Positions 20,921 through 33,000 are shown, counted from the first letter of the stretch. The stretch is DNA of 64,000 nt from Trichopria drosophilae (GCA_030407085.1 CM059582.1:136731001-136795000), one strand, 5' to 3'. Numbers and translations: made by a program. The notes: generated by a model from the letters alone, not told the origin.

Positions 20921-22530
20921 ATGCCGAGGCATAAAGCTGTGAAAAAATCTGCGGACAAAAATACTAATGATCTCGCGGTTTGTAAGAAATGTCATAAATC
21001 CGTAATCGATTACGTCAATTGCGATATTTGCAATAAGGCATTTCATCCGTCGTGCGCGCGAATATATCAAAAACAAACCGCAGTCAGTGTGTTGTGTGCG
21101 TTCCTTGTCGTATTTAATCGTTCCGTCTCCGTCTTCATCGGCTAGTACTGCCACGTGCGATCTGTCCCCTCTCGCGACTTGCACGCCTCCCGCTCCCCTG
21201 AGCGCCTTGCCTATCGTTCGTCGGGTATTAACTCCGTCTCGACTGCACGGAGAAAAATTGTCTCGTTATAACTCCGTGCAGCACATGGTTCGAGTCGGTG
21301 GTACTTGATTTGCCCGAGGGATGGGGCGGCACAACACCGGAGAAAGCTTTACAGAAAGTGCAGTGACTTTGTTAGAACACCTTTCACGTGAAAATCTGTG
21401 CAGCGGTAGTGGGGAATAGGTGGTTCTTGATTTGTCCACGGAATGGCGTGCGAAGCGCCGGTAAACTGTTTACAACGTGTGTTGAAACTCTGGGCATACA
21501 TATGCACACTAATTGGTTTTATAATATTCTTTTACAGAATGCAGAGAACTGTAGTTGACAAATTTTACTTACATTATAAATAATATCTAAACAAAACGCT
21601 GATTTTAATTGAAATACGGAATTTAAATAGGCATATTTCTCTCTCTGTAAACTTTTCGTGGATGCTCCTACGCGCTATTCCACGTTCAAGTCAAGTAGCA
21701 CCGATTCGCCAGCGCTGCCCAGTGTAACACCGAGGCAATTTTTCTCCGTGTGCATTTGACTACCTCGGGCAGTCCTCAACTACTATCCGTCTCACCAACA
21801 TCTGTCATAGTACAGACTAATATGGAACAACAACTTGCGCGGCTTATTGACGGTTACGGCCCTTCAATCTGACATGACTGTCGTGAGAAATAATACAGAT
21901 GCCATGAGGCAAGAATTGTTTTCCTTAGCAGCTACTGTCCATGCGAATACCGTAACAGGCGAGGTGCTCAAGCAGGAGATACATTATTTGAAAAATCCAT
22001 GTGCCCTTGCGAAACCAACCGCGGAAATCATTATAAATGGCATCTCAAATAAATGCGCTCTGCCACACAATGATATCGCCTTTCGAGTTTTAGCACACTT
22101 GAAGCTACAGAGTTTATTTGGCGATATTCTAAGCATTAACAAAATTGATTTTAAACGTCCAGTAGCAAATCAGACATCTCCATCGCAATACTTTGCTATT
22201 AAAGTTTTATTTAAATCGGTAGAAATACGTAATTTTATCATTGATGCGAAACGCAAGCTCGGCGCAATAACCGTCGCTCAATTGTTCCCCGAATTGTCTG
22301 ATGATAATGTAGCCCCTACGAAACCCGTTTATGTAAACGAATTTCTACCGTCCTCGACACTGTCTCTGAATTTCTACACGCCTCGCAATATTTAAAAAAG
22401 CGAAAATTACGGCTAAAAATGCTGGCTATAAGCGTGTTTGGGCGCGTAACGGTAATATTGTCGTGCGTAAAGATGGAGGTATCGATGAGCTGCTGATTGC
22501 TACTGAGCAGGATCTTAATAAGATTGCCTG
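20921..22530 (+). pseudogene. ORF1 of non-LTR copy A, PHD-finger protein, disrupted
   Basis: It starts MPRHKAVKKSADK. A zinc-binding pattern follows: VCKKCHKSV, NCDICNKAFHPSCAR, then a second Cys pair that is out of frame. The frame is interrupted by the MITE at 21246-21750 and resumes with QEIHYLKNPCALAKP and INGISNKCALPHND, a coiled N-terminal part and a likely RNA-binding-like region. Near 22370 another indel shifts the frame before the shared C-terminus, which ends ATTGCC TGA at about 22530. In related elements this ORF binds the element RNA. It is not functional here. Confidence 0.7.
21246..21750. mobile_element. 505-bp CACGG-ended MITE inserted in ORF1 of copy A
   Basis: It begins CACGGAGAAAAATTG and ends CAATTTTTCTCCGTG, perfect over 15 bp. 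TG flanks both ends (21244-21245, 21751-21752). Copy B carries the uninterrupted sequence CGATTGCATTTGAC at 40117-40130, so the insertion and its 2-bp duplication are read directly. Same terminal family as 5366-5667. Internally it has two partial direct repeats built on GGTnCTTGATTTG. Confidence 0.9.
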
Positions 22531-25424
22531 ACTACCATCGATAAATGTATCTGCTCAACCAATAAGTGTTTCTGCGTTTGTGTCATCGTCATCATTAAAA
22601 GTATCTTGTGTTAATATAATATAAATTCTCTTCGCGCCCATCTTCACGATATCGAACAAGAGCTGTCAGATTGCACCACTGACATATTTGCGATTACTGA
22701 AACGTGGCTTACTCCGGACATAGATTCATCGTGTGTTTTTGTTAACAATTACAACTTCGTCCGTAACGACCGTGCGCTTCGTGCTGACGGACAAGCACGT
22801 TACATACATGGTGCTACCTACACAAATCTCTTTCTTATTCGATTATAGAGTACTCAATAAACACCGAAATAAATACGCCGGAATATCTTTTTCTCGATGT
22901 CAAATCATCATCGTATAATCTTTTGTTAATTCTTATGTATCGTCGTCCAGCGGGACAAATGTTCTCCGAATTTCTCCTTAAACTTAATTTGTATATGTCA
23001 ACATTTAAAAATATAATTATTGCGGGCGATCTAAATTGTAATCTCTTAGTAAATAATTTTGAATCTAACTACTTACGAAATATCATAAGCGATTATGCAT
23101 TTCACTCGGTAACCTTCGGTCCTACGCATTTTTCTGGTGAGTCCTCCTCACAACTAGATGTAATTATCACCGATTCCGATTAACTAAAGTTAAGAACTAC
23201 CGTAAATCTCCCTCGCCATTTGCTGCCGGCCATTGCTTAATTTCTATTTATTACCAATTTGATCATCTTAATAAAGTACCTCAAACGATATCTTACCGAA
23301 ATTTCTCCAATTGTGATTTTACTTCTCTATCAAATGATCTCTCAACCAGACATTTCCTAGCGAACTTGAGACTTCTTTATCGTCATTCTACGATTGCGTT
23401 AACGATGTCCTTAACATACATGCGCCAACTTGTACCAAGCGTATTACACGTCGTTCCATTCCATGGATTACGCCTAACTTACGCACTAGAATTAGGGAAC
23501 GTGACAAGCTATTTATACGCATTAAGCGAATGCGAGATCCACAATTGTCAGAACAATATAAAAATTTGCGTAGAGAAATTAAGAATGCTATCAAAGCAGC
23601 TAAAAATCGCTACTTGAATGACCAAGTTCTTCACCATTCAATTCCAAACAAACTCTGGTCGTGTTTGCGGAGGTTAGGTCTTGAGAATGAAACATCGCAA
23701 TCAGCTCTTCACCACTTTTTACCAGCCATTCTAAATCAGCACTATGCAGTCATAGCTTCGGCTCATCCACCATGCGACCTAGTAGCACTTGACTCTATTG
23801 TATCAATGTTCCTACCCACCACTCATCCCTCATTCTCATTTTCAGCCATCAGCCAAGCAGAAGTACTCAGTAGCCTAAATTCAATTTTAACTAAATCTCG
23901 TGGGCTAAGTCCAGATCATCTTCCTCTTGTTCATCTAAAACAACAGTTCACTATCATTGCACCGTATTTGACATCATTTTATAATCTCTCTCTCTCTCTC
24001 TCTCTACTGGTATTTTTCCATCCATCTGGAAATCAGTATATATCATTCCATTAAAGAAAGTTCAGAACCCATCTAACCCCTGAGATACCCGTCCAATAGC
24101 AAATCCATCACATCTATCTAAAATCATTGATTCCGTCGCCACACAGCAAATTGTTAGCTTTCTCAAGGATAATAGATTGCTACATCCAAAACAATGTGGG
24201 TTCCGGAAATACCACAGTACGCAAACTGCACTACTTCACCTTCTCGATGACATCCGTTTGGCAATCGACAGAGGCTACGTTACCATCCTGGTGCTGTTCG
24301 ACTTCTCGAAAGCCTTTAACTCACTGAGTTATTCAATAATTCTGACCTGCTTGCGTAACATTGGGTTCGAGGAGTCGGCGCTCCGATGGGTACACTCGGT
24401 TCTGTCCGGACGTTCCCAAGCGATAATTGGACTAGACGGCTACTCCTCGCAGCGTGAACATACAACGTCAGGTGTTCCACAGGGTACTAGCTTGGGCCCT
24501 ATACTTTTTATTATTGTTATAAATACATTGTTCTCCCGACTCCAGTACTGTCGTGATTCCGCTCTCATATTTGCTGATGACACACAGTTCTATCTGTCAA
24601 CTCCAATAAGTCGCCTTCATGAAACTATACGTCAAATCAAAAGTGACATTGACGAACTGGTCCAATGATCTCATGACTACGGGCTCAAGCTTAATGCTTG
24701 TAAAACCCAAGCTATTATAATTGGATCACCCCAAAACATCGCATCTTTAAAAAGCATATCCATACCGCCAATCGTTGTAGGAACAGACGTAATACCTTAC
24801 TCCGACGAAGTGAAAGACCTAGGCGTAATAATAGCGTCTGATCTCTCATGGAATCGGCAGGTCAACGCTCTCTCATCTAGAGTTCACAACATCCTCTATA
24901 GACTTAAATTTCGAGGCTCCTTCCTACCACCATCTATTAAGCTCTCATTAGTTAACGCATTACTTATACCTCACCAGGACTATGCTACACTTGTTATCGC
25001 GGATTTATCTGGCTAACTGAGTACTAAACTCCAGCGTCTTCAAAATCATGCTCAAAGGTATATCTACCGTCTACGCCGTGATGATAGGCTTAAGCCTTAT
25101 CGAAAGAAAGCTAACTGGCTCTCCATTCCATCTAGGAGACAATACTTTCTTGGTAATCTCACTTATCAAATAATCACTTCTTCTCAACCAACATATCTTT
25201 CAGCCAGATTGATCCCCATAGATGACTCTTTGCGTCGCTCATCACGTTTGCAATCATCTCATTTCATGCTCCCTATTCCTCGCACTAACATCTTCGCACG
25301 ATCATTTTGGATCACTGCCATTCAGTTCTGGAACTCATTGTCACAGCATTGGCAAGTCCTACCGTCCCCAGCATTATTTCGTGCGCAACTCTTCGCGACT
25401 TTATTTAGAGCTGATTCTAATTGA
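22531..25424 (+). pseudogene. ORF2 (endonuclease-reverse transcriptase) of copy A, disrupted
   Basis: Endonuclease motifs: ETWLTPDID after the start, then QLDVIITDSD near its end. The reverse transcriptase carries LVLFDFSKAFNSL (first catalytic Asp), SGVPQGTSLGPILF and LIFADDTQFYLST, so the FADD catalytic motif is preserved here. Several indels and stops (near 22620, 22830, 24030, 24667, 25015) break the frame. A CT expansion in the coding sequence at 23988-24006 gives a Leu-Ser run in the RT domain. The C-terminal part includes RPRRDD-like basic sequence and ends near 25424. Confidence 0.75.
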
Positions 25425-25674
25425 TGTGAGTGAACTTGATTATCTATTATTATTTTGTCGTATAATATTATTTGTAAGATTTATTATTTAAGTTTAGGAT
25501 ATACACGATAAGTTACTGCTAAAATGTACCCGTACTGCTACTTGCAGAGATAGTTTATTAAGTAATTTTCTGTATCTCACAGTCCTGACCGAAAAATGTA
25601 ACGGCAGGACTAATTGAAATTTGCCCACGGCCCTGGGTGTCCAGGGCAATAATAAATTGTCTTCAATCAATCAA

Positions 25675-25689
25675 TCTCTCTCTCTCTCT
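25675..25689 (+). repeat. (CT)n at the 3' end of copy A and 5' end of copy C
   Basis: A short CT run lies exactly between the AATC tail of copy A and the first bases of copy C (GGTGAGTAC). Confidence 0.9.
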
Positions 25690-26036
25690 GCTTCTGGTGA
25701 GTACACAAAATAGACGTGAAAATTTTGCTCCTCCCTTTTTGCAAATTTTCTCACCTATATTTTATTCTCCGGAGCGAGAAACACTTCCAGAAGGTGCATC
25801 ATTTGTGGACAAACCTATCGGCATAGTTTTTCCGACTGTCATCACCTAGTTAGTCACGGTGTACCTTTTTGGAAAACCTGTTAAGCATATTCACTATTTC
25901 CACCGGGCACGTGACAACGTCGATTTTCAACCACGAGTCAACTGCGCAGCCGCTGAAATCACGTGGGGAAATATGTCCGCCGCCAGCTACATGCGCTACC
26001 TGTCATCGTGATTAAACTTCTTCAAGGTATGCTAAA

Positions 26037-26725
26037 TTGATGCCGAGAACGCGTAATAGCCTCAAATCTGACGATAGCACAGTCGAACGCGTTATCTGCG
26101 CAAAGTGCTACAAGCCCGTCCTCAATTTCGTGAAGTGTCTCCTGTGTGGCAAGTGTTTTCACGAGTCGTGCGGACGACTATTTATTCACGGGAAATCGGA
26201 GTCCGTCTGTTGCGTGCGCTCTTTATCGCACTTACTCCATCCGCCGTTTACCATCGCAAGCACCGCTGCCACGTGCGAATTACGCCTTTCTGGGCACCGT
26301 CACGAATACTTTCGGCAAACCCCCTTTCTTCGCCGGTACTATCTTTTTCTTCCACTTTGCCCGTTCGAAAGCCGTCAGCTGTCATGGACAACAGTCAATT
26401 CGCTCAAATTATGGAAGCAATTGCTACCGTAAACGCAGATATAAATGCTGCTTGTACTAAAGTAGATGCATTAGCAGTTACGGTACAGCAGAATACCAAC
26501 GCATGCAACGCCCTTAGAGCCGAAGTTGATTATATTAAGCATGCCGATGCCCTCGCTCGACCAACATCGGACCTTTGTATAAATGGAATCCCAAATCGCT
26601 GCGCCTTGTCGTACAGCGACATTATGATTCGTGTATTGACTTGTTTGAAATTGCCAGATCTGTTAAATGACAATCTTTCGTGCAAAACGAACGCGAAACC
26701 AATTTTGAACAGTATTAGAGTATGA
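26037..26725 (+). pseudogene. ORF1 of copy C with complete PHD-like finger
   Basis: The first frame (26037-26432) has ICAKCYKPV, KCLLCGKCFHESCGR and SVCCVRSLSHLL, a full set of zinc ligands in one frame, which shows where copies A and B are frameshifted. After about 26230 the reading moves to a second frame containing LARPTSDLCINGIPNRCALSYSD, the counterpart of the A/B region around INGI(S/P)NKCALPHND. A deletion truncates it near 26710. Confidence 0.65.
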
Positions 26726-26729
26726 GCCG

Positions 26730-27417
26730 TGAAATCGTGAACACCTTAAAAGCTACCAAAACTACAGCAAACGAGCTACAGCAAACGAGCGCAAACAATC
26801 TCTGGTCTTGCTTACGAAAGTTAGGACTCGCAAATCAACCATCACAGTCTGCACTTCCCCATTTCTCGTCCACTGTACTAAATCGCCATTTTTCACAACT
26901 ATCATCCACCCATCCATCGTGCCAATTATTGTCATATAACGACGTTATAATGCGTCCACTATCCGACTCGCCCAACATTCACTTTCTCCCTAATAAATCA
27001 TGATGTTCTCCATAGCCATCTTTAGTTATAGCCGATTCAACTGCATATCTTAACACTAAATTACAACGCCTTCAAATCATCGCATTGAGATATGTGTATC
27101 ACCTGCGCCGTGATGAAAGACTTGCGCCCTATCTTCAGAAAGCAAACTGGCTACCCATAACATCTAGGCGACAGTACTTTCTCGGTAGCCTCACTCATCA
27201 AATCAACCATACCTCCCAACCTTCCTACCTTGCTGACAGATTCATTTCTCTAGACCATTCGCCGATCTTCTCGCTTACAATCATCTCAGTACAAGCTTCC
27301 AATTCATCGTACAAAAATCTGTGCTCACTCTTTCTGGATTACAGCCATAGTTTTGGAACTCCCTGCCACGCCGTCTTCACACATTTACATCCCTCGCAGC
27401 ACTTCGTACTAACCTAA
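26730..27417 (+). pseudogene. Fragments of ORF2 of copy C
   Basis: Two non-adjacent parts of the reverse transcriptase region: LWSCLRKLGLANQPSQSAL, upstream of the catalytic core, and YHLRRDERLAPYLQKANWL, from the C-terminal region. The catalytic centre is missing. Confidence 0.65.
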
Positions 27418-27703
27418 TAACATATCTTATCAGGGCTGACCAACCGTAAGTTTGTTACGTTTTTTATTTTAATGTTTTAAGTTTTGCGAGCGTCTTCTAA
27501 TCGATTTAAACTACTCTACGTGTAGCTTAATTGCAATTTCGTTATTTTTCTTATGCATATATGCTTATATTAAGTATTAAGTACTTATAACTCAAAAAGT
27601 ACTTAATAAAAAAATATTTTATTATAGTGTTTTGGAAAGCTCTCGAGATAAGCTATAAGAATATGCAATAAAATGTAGGGGGTTCTATTTAAAAAAATAA
27701 GAT

Positions 27704-27753
27704 TGACCTTGAAATGACCTTGAAGGACATGGTCAAGGTCAAAGTCAAGGTCA
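27704..27753. promoter_or_regulatory. Cluster of four TCAAGGTCA nuclear-receptor half sites
   Basis: Perfect TGACCTTGA at 27704-27712 and 27715-27723, and perfect TCAAGGTCA at 27733-27741 and 27745-27753, form an inverted 2+2 array. TCAAGGTCA is the monomer site of FTZ-F1/NR5A and ERR-type receptors. It sits in a repeat of about 280 bp that ends GGGTCATCG-like (complement of CGATGACCCTGTATG). Function is inferred only. Confidence 0.45.
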
Positions 27754-28185
27754 TCATCTTACTCCCCGCTTGAAACCATACAACTTTGCCATTGGCCATT
27801 TTCTCCTAAGTGCATTCTAACTGAAGATATTAGGGGGGTCCGATACTTTTCGATGACCCTGTATGTAATGTAACCAACATGCCTAATTTTGTTTAATTTG
27901 ATATATTTTTCTTATTTCCACATTGTAACTGTAATTAGTTAACTAAGTTATTCGCACATGAATATTATTGTTACATGTATTCTATTAAACTTGTTAGCGT
28001 AAGGAGATGGTCCTCCTACCCATCACACCAATAAGAAAAATACACGTTATTATATCAATTAATAATTTTCATGATAGGGGAAGAGCAGCGGTTATGGACA
28101 CGGCCCGGTTGTGGGCACGTCCTCGTAAATTGGGACACTTGTATGTTGACATTATGCGGTTTTCGTGTTAATACCGAAAGAAAAT

Positions 28186-29668
28186 ATGAGTCATTCTTTG
28201 TGAACGGGACCTACCTGCTCTCCAAAATTGGTTTGCGTTTCAATTAATAGTTATGGGCGAAAACATTAGTTAAAAAGGAATACTTTTAAATGCCGAGTGG
28301 CAGTTTTTGAAAATCAAAACGGCGGATCCAATATGGTGGACATATTTTCAAAAAGTTAATGGATTCGCTTGAAACTTGGCACTCGGGGGGTTTTGGGGTC
28401 GCTGAGTACGAATCAGAAGTCAGATTTCGAAAATTCAATATGGCAGATCCAATATGGCGGACGCATTTTTAAAAAGTTAATGGATTCGCTTGAAACTTGG
28501 TACTCGGGGGTTTTCGGGGTAGCTGATTACGAATCTGACATCAGTTTTCCAAAATGGAAAATAGGAAACCTAAAATAACGGATGAAAATAAAAAAATCTA
28601 ACTTTTTTGCATCAACATGCCCACTTTGTAGTTATTGAGGTTGCTAATTACATATTTGGAGTCAAATTTAAAAAAATCTTTATGTCGGATCAAGTATGTA
28701 AGACGAATTTTTTTAAAACTTATAATTTTTATAATTTTAAAAAATATTTAAAAAAGGTCTCTGTGTTTTACATCTTAAAAATGTTGTCCACGTTACTTTT
28801 TTTTGTTTAATTTTATTATTTTTTTTCTATTTATAATGTTCTTTTTATTTTTTATTTTTTTTTTATTGATTTTGAATTGCCTAGTAGGAAATTGTTTTGC
28901 CGTTGGAAGAATTCGAATACATTTTGATTATCAAACATTAATTGCCTGTTACCATGAAGGAATGACTTTTGAATTTGATGAATAGCAGGAGCAGAATTAA
29001 ATCTTGCATTCAATGAACTCTTGACTTTTTCGTATTCTACTTTGCGATAGAAAAAAAAAAACATTTATCTTTTTAAACCTATCCTTAGCCCAATCGTACA
29101 GCTTAGAAGCAGTTGTTATTGCTTCTGTCGGTTTAGCTGGAAGACTAGCTCTTTCAGCTTCTCTTTTAAAAGCAGCTCCGATGCCATCACACGCATTTTT
29201 CCCGTGAGCAGTTGCATGATAGTGCCAGTCAGCTTCAATACCAAAGTCCTCTTCGTGATGTGCCAAGTTGCTAATTTGGTATCTGTTTTTGAAATGCTGC
29301 TTAGCACCATCACTGAAGTAAATAACTTTTTTAACATTCAAGATTTTCTTTAATTCTGCAATTAAAAGGCGTTGAATAGTGTAGACAGTAGCTGTGTCAT
29401 GTTGAGTGCTATCCTATAAATAAACAAAACTCTTGTGTTCCAATTTTGAAATGAAAAGCCTGAACACCATCTTGAACGACAAACTTGTAATTTTCGGCAA
29501 ACTCTAATGTTACTAACACTTGATTTTCAGAAAGATTATTCTTCAGATCTTCAAAGTATTGGGCCTGCTGTTTTGCAATAAATGAATGTGATTTTAAATT
29601 TGCAAGCTTTTCACACAATTCTTCAACAAAGTCTTCAGAAGAATGCAGATGAGTATTTAAAGTGCGTC
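28186..29668 (+). repeat. Left arm of near-identical inverted duplication
   Basis: Essentially identical in complement to 33001-34362. It contains two tandem copies of a ~121-bp unit (28325-28560) holding GCTTGAAACTTGG, where the right arm has one. Confidence 0.9.
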
Positions 29669-30681
29669 TGCTAGTTCCTGCCCATTGACTAAATTGCACT
29701 TGATGGATATTGTTGTCTTGTAAACGCTTTTCCAAATATTTGGTCAGCTCTTCAGTGCCTGGACAATTTTTGCACTCATCCAGGTGACATGCATCGTGGT
29801 TGAATTGTCACACACACTTTGTGAGATACAATCTGTGGAATCTTTCAGTGGTTTCTTAGACTCATTTGTCAGATTTTCAATGTCAATGGCATTTAACATC
29901 AAATTACAATTATGGTGGTGAATTCAAAGACATACAGCATGTATTCCAGGACTTTCCATAAGTATACCGTGTTTGGGAAGCAATTCTGCAAATTTACTAA
30001 AGCTTACGGGAAAATCTGGGCGTTCTTTCATGTACATTGTGTGCAAACCTTTTAAATCCAAATACAATAATCTTTTTTGTTTTAGTTCCCGTATGCTTGA
30101 GGAAACCTTGACTGATTTGACATCTTTCACCCTAGTATTATCCTGCTATTAATGTCGCTTTCAAAAAATTCGATAATTTTTTGCACCGTAGGTTCCAGTA
30201 ATTTCTTTCCAGCTTTTACTGTAGTTTCTGCACACCCCTTTCGATGCTTTTAACTGTTTAGCTTTTCTAACAAATTTTCTAGAGCAACCAAACTCCTTTG
30301 CGATTTTCTTAATACTCCAAGAATCTGGGAGAAGTGTTAACCTTTGTGGATCAAATAACCCTAAATTCGTAAATTTTTCTTTCAGTCCATCGAGCATTTC
30401 TTCAAGTTCAATTTCTCTTTTTGATCTACTCTTTTATCATCAGGATTTAAACACGGTGTTGAAGAAGTTTCCATTGAATTTATCGAATCATTTCCATTCT
30501 CTTCTAAAACTTTTTTTTTCAAACTCTTCGATAAAACACGTAGTCCTTTGCCTCTGTGCTGATCTCGGGCATAAGGATTGCAGCATCTCTCAAAATCTGT
30601 ATTTGGCCAAACTTTTGGTATTTTTGAAACAAGACTGAAATATATCACAAGATAATAATAACTAAAATCTTCTTTGTTCAA
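28860..30681 (-). pseudogene. Unclassified transposase-like protein, SDGA(A)xxxKNR family, decayed
   Basis: Minus strand, several frames. N-terminal pieces: CNPYARDQHRGK (30681-30382), then LTLLPDSWSIKKIAKEFG and KFVRKAKQLK (30397-30161), a helix-turn-helix-like part. Next RLLYLDLKGLHTMY and FSKFAELLPKHG (30130-29924), then a zinc-ligand region that is broken here. The core follows: FAENYKFVVQDGVQAFHF, then VIYFSDGAKQHFKNR, then WHYHATAHGKNACDGIGAA. A related copy at 48035-53900 shows the same order, which defines the family, but I cannot give it an established name. An 11-base T run near 29051 shifts the frame before RKVEYEKVKSSLN. Confidence 0.65.
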
Positions 30682-31261
30682 TAGAAATAAACACTGATAG
30701 AAGTAAACAGTAATAATACAAATAACACAGAATAATACATTTTTGCTCTTAGAAATTAATTTTATATTACTGCTCCGGGCGAGAATATCCCGAAGACAAT
30801 AAGAGGAAAGAATATCCAGGACTCCGGTGCAATAAATACTTGGTTTTCTTGGTTAAAATATAATCTTGTATTTCACTGCGATTCACAATTATTCCTGTAG
30901 CGTCCATATACATACGCTACTTGAAAGCATCATTAACAAGTAATATTCAACCCCGTGATGAACGACAACCGCGCATACATATGTGCATGGTGGGTTGCCC
31001 AACGTCGACTTTACAGGGGCTCAAATCCACAAGAGAAGTGCGTTCTCCAGTAGTCACAAGGAATTCATTGGGACGATCAAACCAGCTTCTGCTCGATCGA
31101 TATTTTTTGCGTCAGTCGAGCACAGGAGAATTTTTCTCCAACATCGCCTTTCCCACCAGGGAATTAAGGAAGCGAATTCCGGCGATAAACTTTTTTGGCT
31201 CTTTTTCTATCCTTCCTTTAAACAGCGGATGCAACCCCCGACACACCAGGCGGAAACCAGT

Positions 31262-31624
31262 TAGCATCCGGCTCCATCGATCTTCACCACCGCAGGCCGG
31301 ACAATACAGCCGAATTTCATCTTCCGACCTCGTCTCAGGGTCTGCACGGCGGTCCGAATTACAAGAGGCGGCGAGAAGCAGCATCCAGGTCCACCTTCAG
31401 CGGATAGCGGAAACCTACATCTTCAGGTCCCGGCTATCACGGCTACTCCACCCGACAACGCCACCTTCTCACCGCATACACCGCCAGGGACGCCACCGGC
31501 ACTTCGTATAACACGAAAGAAAGCAAGACTGCGAGAAGTCTGCCGAAAACTTTTTGATACACCGGTCATCCGATTCACCAAAACGAAACCGGCGTTAATG
31601 TATTGTGAAAACTGTCGCGATTAA
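31262..31624 (+). CDS. Orphan 120-codon open frame, possible captured terminal exon
   Basis: A frame opens right after TTAG at 31261 and runs to TAA at 31624. It includes TPPGTPPALRITRKKARLRE and ends near MYCENCRD. Base composition is GC-rich against AT-rich surroundings. AATAAAG follows about 45 bp downstream. The pattern could be the last exon of a host gene caught inside the element. A 196-codon frame overlaps in another register (30921-31511). No family is recognised. Confidence 0.25.
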
Positions 31625-31679
31625 TTAGTGTACCAATGTCTAATAAATAGTTATTATTTTTCTCTACTTAATAAAGAAT

Positions 31680-32925
31680 TCAAAATTATTATAGACACCT
31701 CAAAGCACTAAATTCCCATTAAAAGAAGCAAAAATAGTGCGCTGAAAATGCCCTTTACAAAAAGTGGTAATGCGCGTGTGGCGTTCAAAATGCGTCCGAA
31801 ATATCTCTTGTGTATACAATAACTAATTGAAAATGCGAAAGCGATGTTTACAATCAAAGTAGTGCTACGCAGAATTTAATGAAAAACAAGGTTACGCGAA
31901 ATAATACATATTAAAAATATATGAAGCCAATGTTTACATCGCCGCTAACTAAACCGCGAGAACTTGATATACTGATTTGTACAATTACTTTTCAATCAAA
32001 ATTCGTTTATGTAATACTTGATTAAACAAAAAAGACGAATGTTTAGTTGTCAACTCGAATAAATAACAGGGATCTTAGCCACTGAACCTTCATTTGTTTT
32101 GTAAACTTTTTTATAATTTAGCATTACTGCAATGCTTATGATCGAGATGGGCATACAAAATAGAGATTACGTACTTTATCAAACAATTTGAAATTTAATT
32201 TTTCTAATATTTCAAGAGATTCAAAAAGATTTTACGATCGTAAGAAGCTTAAATACTCTGTTTGGAAATAAAAATCATCTTATAGAAGAGAATTAGTAGA
32301 ATATGAAAAATTCAATTCATTTAACCTCGTGTCTAAATCCAGAATTTTGAATAGAAGGTTTCAAACAAGAAAATGAATTCAAAGAAATTCTCGATGAACT
32401 AAAGGATAATTTTTTCGAATATAAGTTAACATAATCCATAGAGATTATCATTTTAATTGGAATTGATAATAAGAAAAATTAACTGTACTTCCAGATTCTG
32501 AGAGACTTAAAGAATTTGTCTAGAAATTAGATTGTTTTAAACAATTTGCTAGCAAAACAGAAAAAATGAAAACTTCTATGAGGCTTTACAGAAAACAGCA
32601 GCCAAATTTTTGGATTTTCTGGGATTATTCCCGGCATCAATTCCACAGAAATTCACGAAGATTTCACAGGAATTTTTTTAAGTGATTACTTTCAACGAAT
32701 TTCAACTATTGTAGAAAACTGAAATTTGGAACAAGATGCCACTCAAATAACCATACTACTAAAATTTCTTAAAAAAATACTTATTTGAAAAAATAAAAAA
32801 ATTACCTGAACAATTTTGAAACGATGACGTTGTCAACATTGTAAAACACACCTTTTTAAAAATTTTTGAAAATTTGACTAAGATTTCAAATTAAAGAAAA
32901 GATGGTTCTTCATTTTGGCGTCGCC
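31680..32925. other. AT-rich interior, nothing recognised
   Basis: No open frame, repeat or domain is supported in about 1.2 kb between the orphan exon and the second arm. Confidence 0.5.
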
Positions 32926-33000
32926 ATTTTGTGTTTTCGAAATCTGACTTCTGATTCGTAATCAGCGACCCCAAAAACCCGCGAGTACCAAGTTTCAAGC

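Larger units (their letters stand above)
20577..25672 (+). mobile_element. Non-LTR retrotransposon copy A
   Basis: It matches copy B (39421-43889) along nearly its whole length, from TAATTTGGTGAGTACG to the tail. Order: 5'UTR, ORF1 with PHD finger, ORF2 with APE endonuclease and reverse transcriptase, then a 3' end with a 7-bp stem hairpin and an (AATC)n tail running into (CT)n. It belongs broadly with the Jockey/CR1 type of APE-class elements; the clade is not settled. Indels break both ORFs and a 505-bp MITE interrupts ORF1. Confidence 0.85.
25690..28050 (+). mobile_element. Non-LTR retrotransposon copy C, internally deleted, divergent subfamily
   Basis: The 5' end (CTGGTGAGTACACAAAATAGACGT) parallels copies A and B. 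ORF1 occupies 26037-26725. It then jumps to RT fragments at about 26790 (NNLWSCLRKLGLANQ) and 27085 (RYVYHLRRDERLAPYLQ), so most of the endonuclease and the RT core are gone. The 3' UTR probably runs to about 28050 and is itself interrupted by a repeat at about 27590-27870. Confidence 0.65.

Noticed and set aside
30921..31511. 196-codon frame in the 7.1-kb element
   Set aside because: It overlaps another open frame of better position (after AG, before a polyA signal), is low-complexity Arg/Ser-rich and matches no family.
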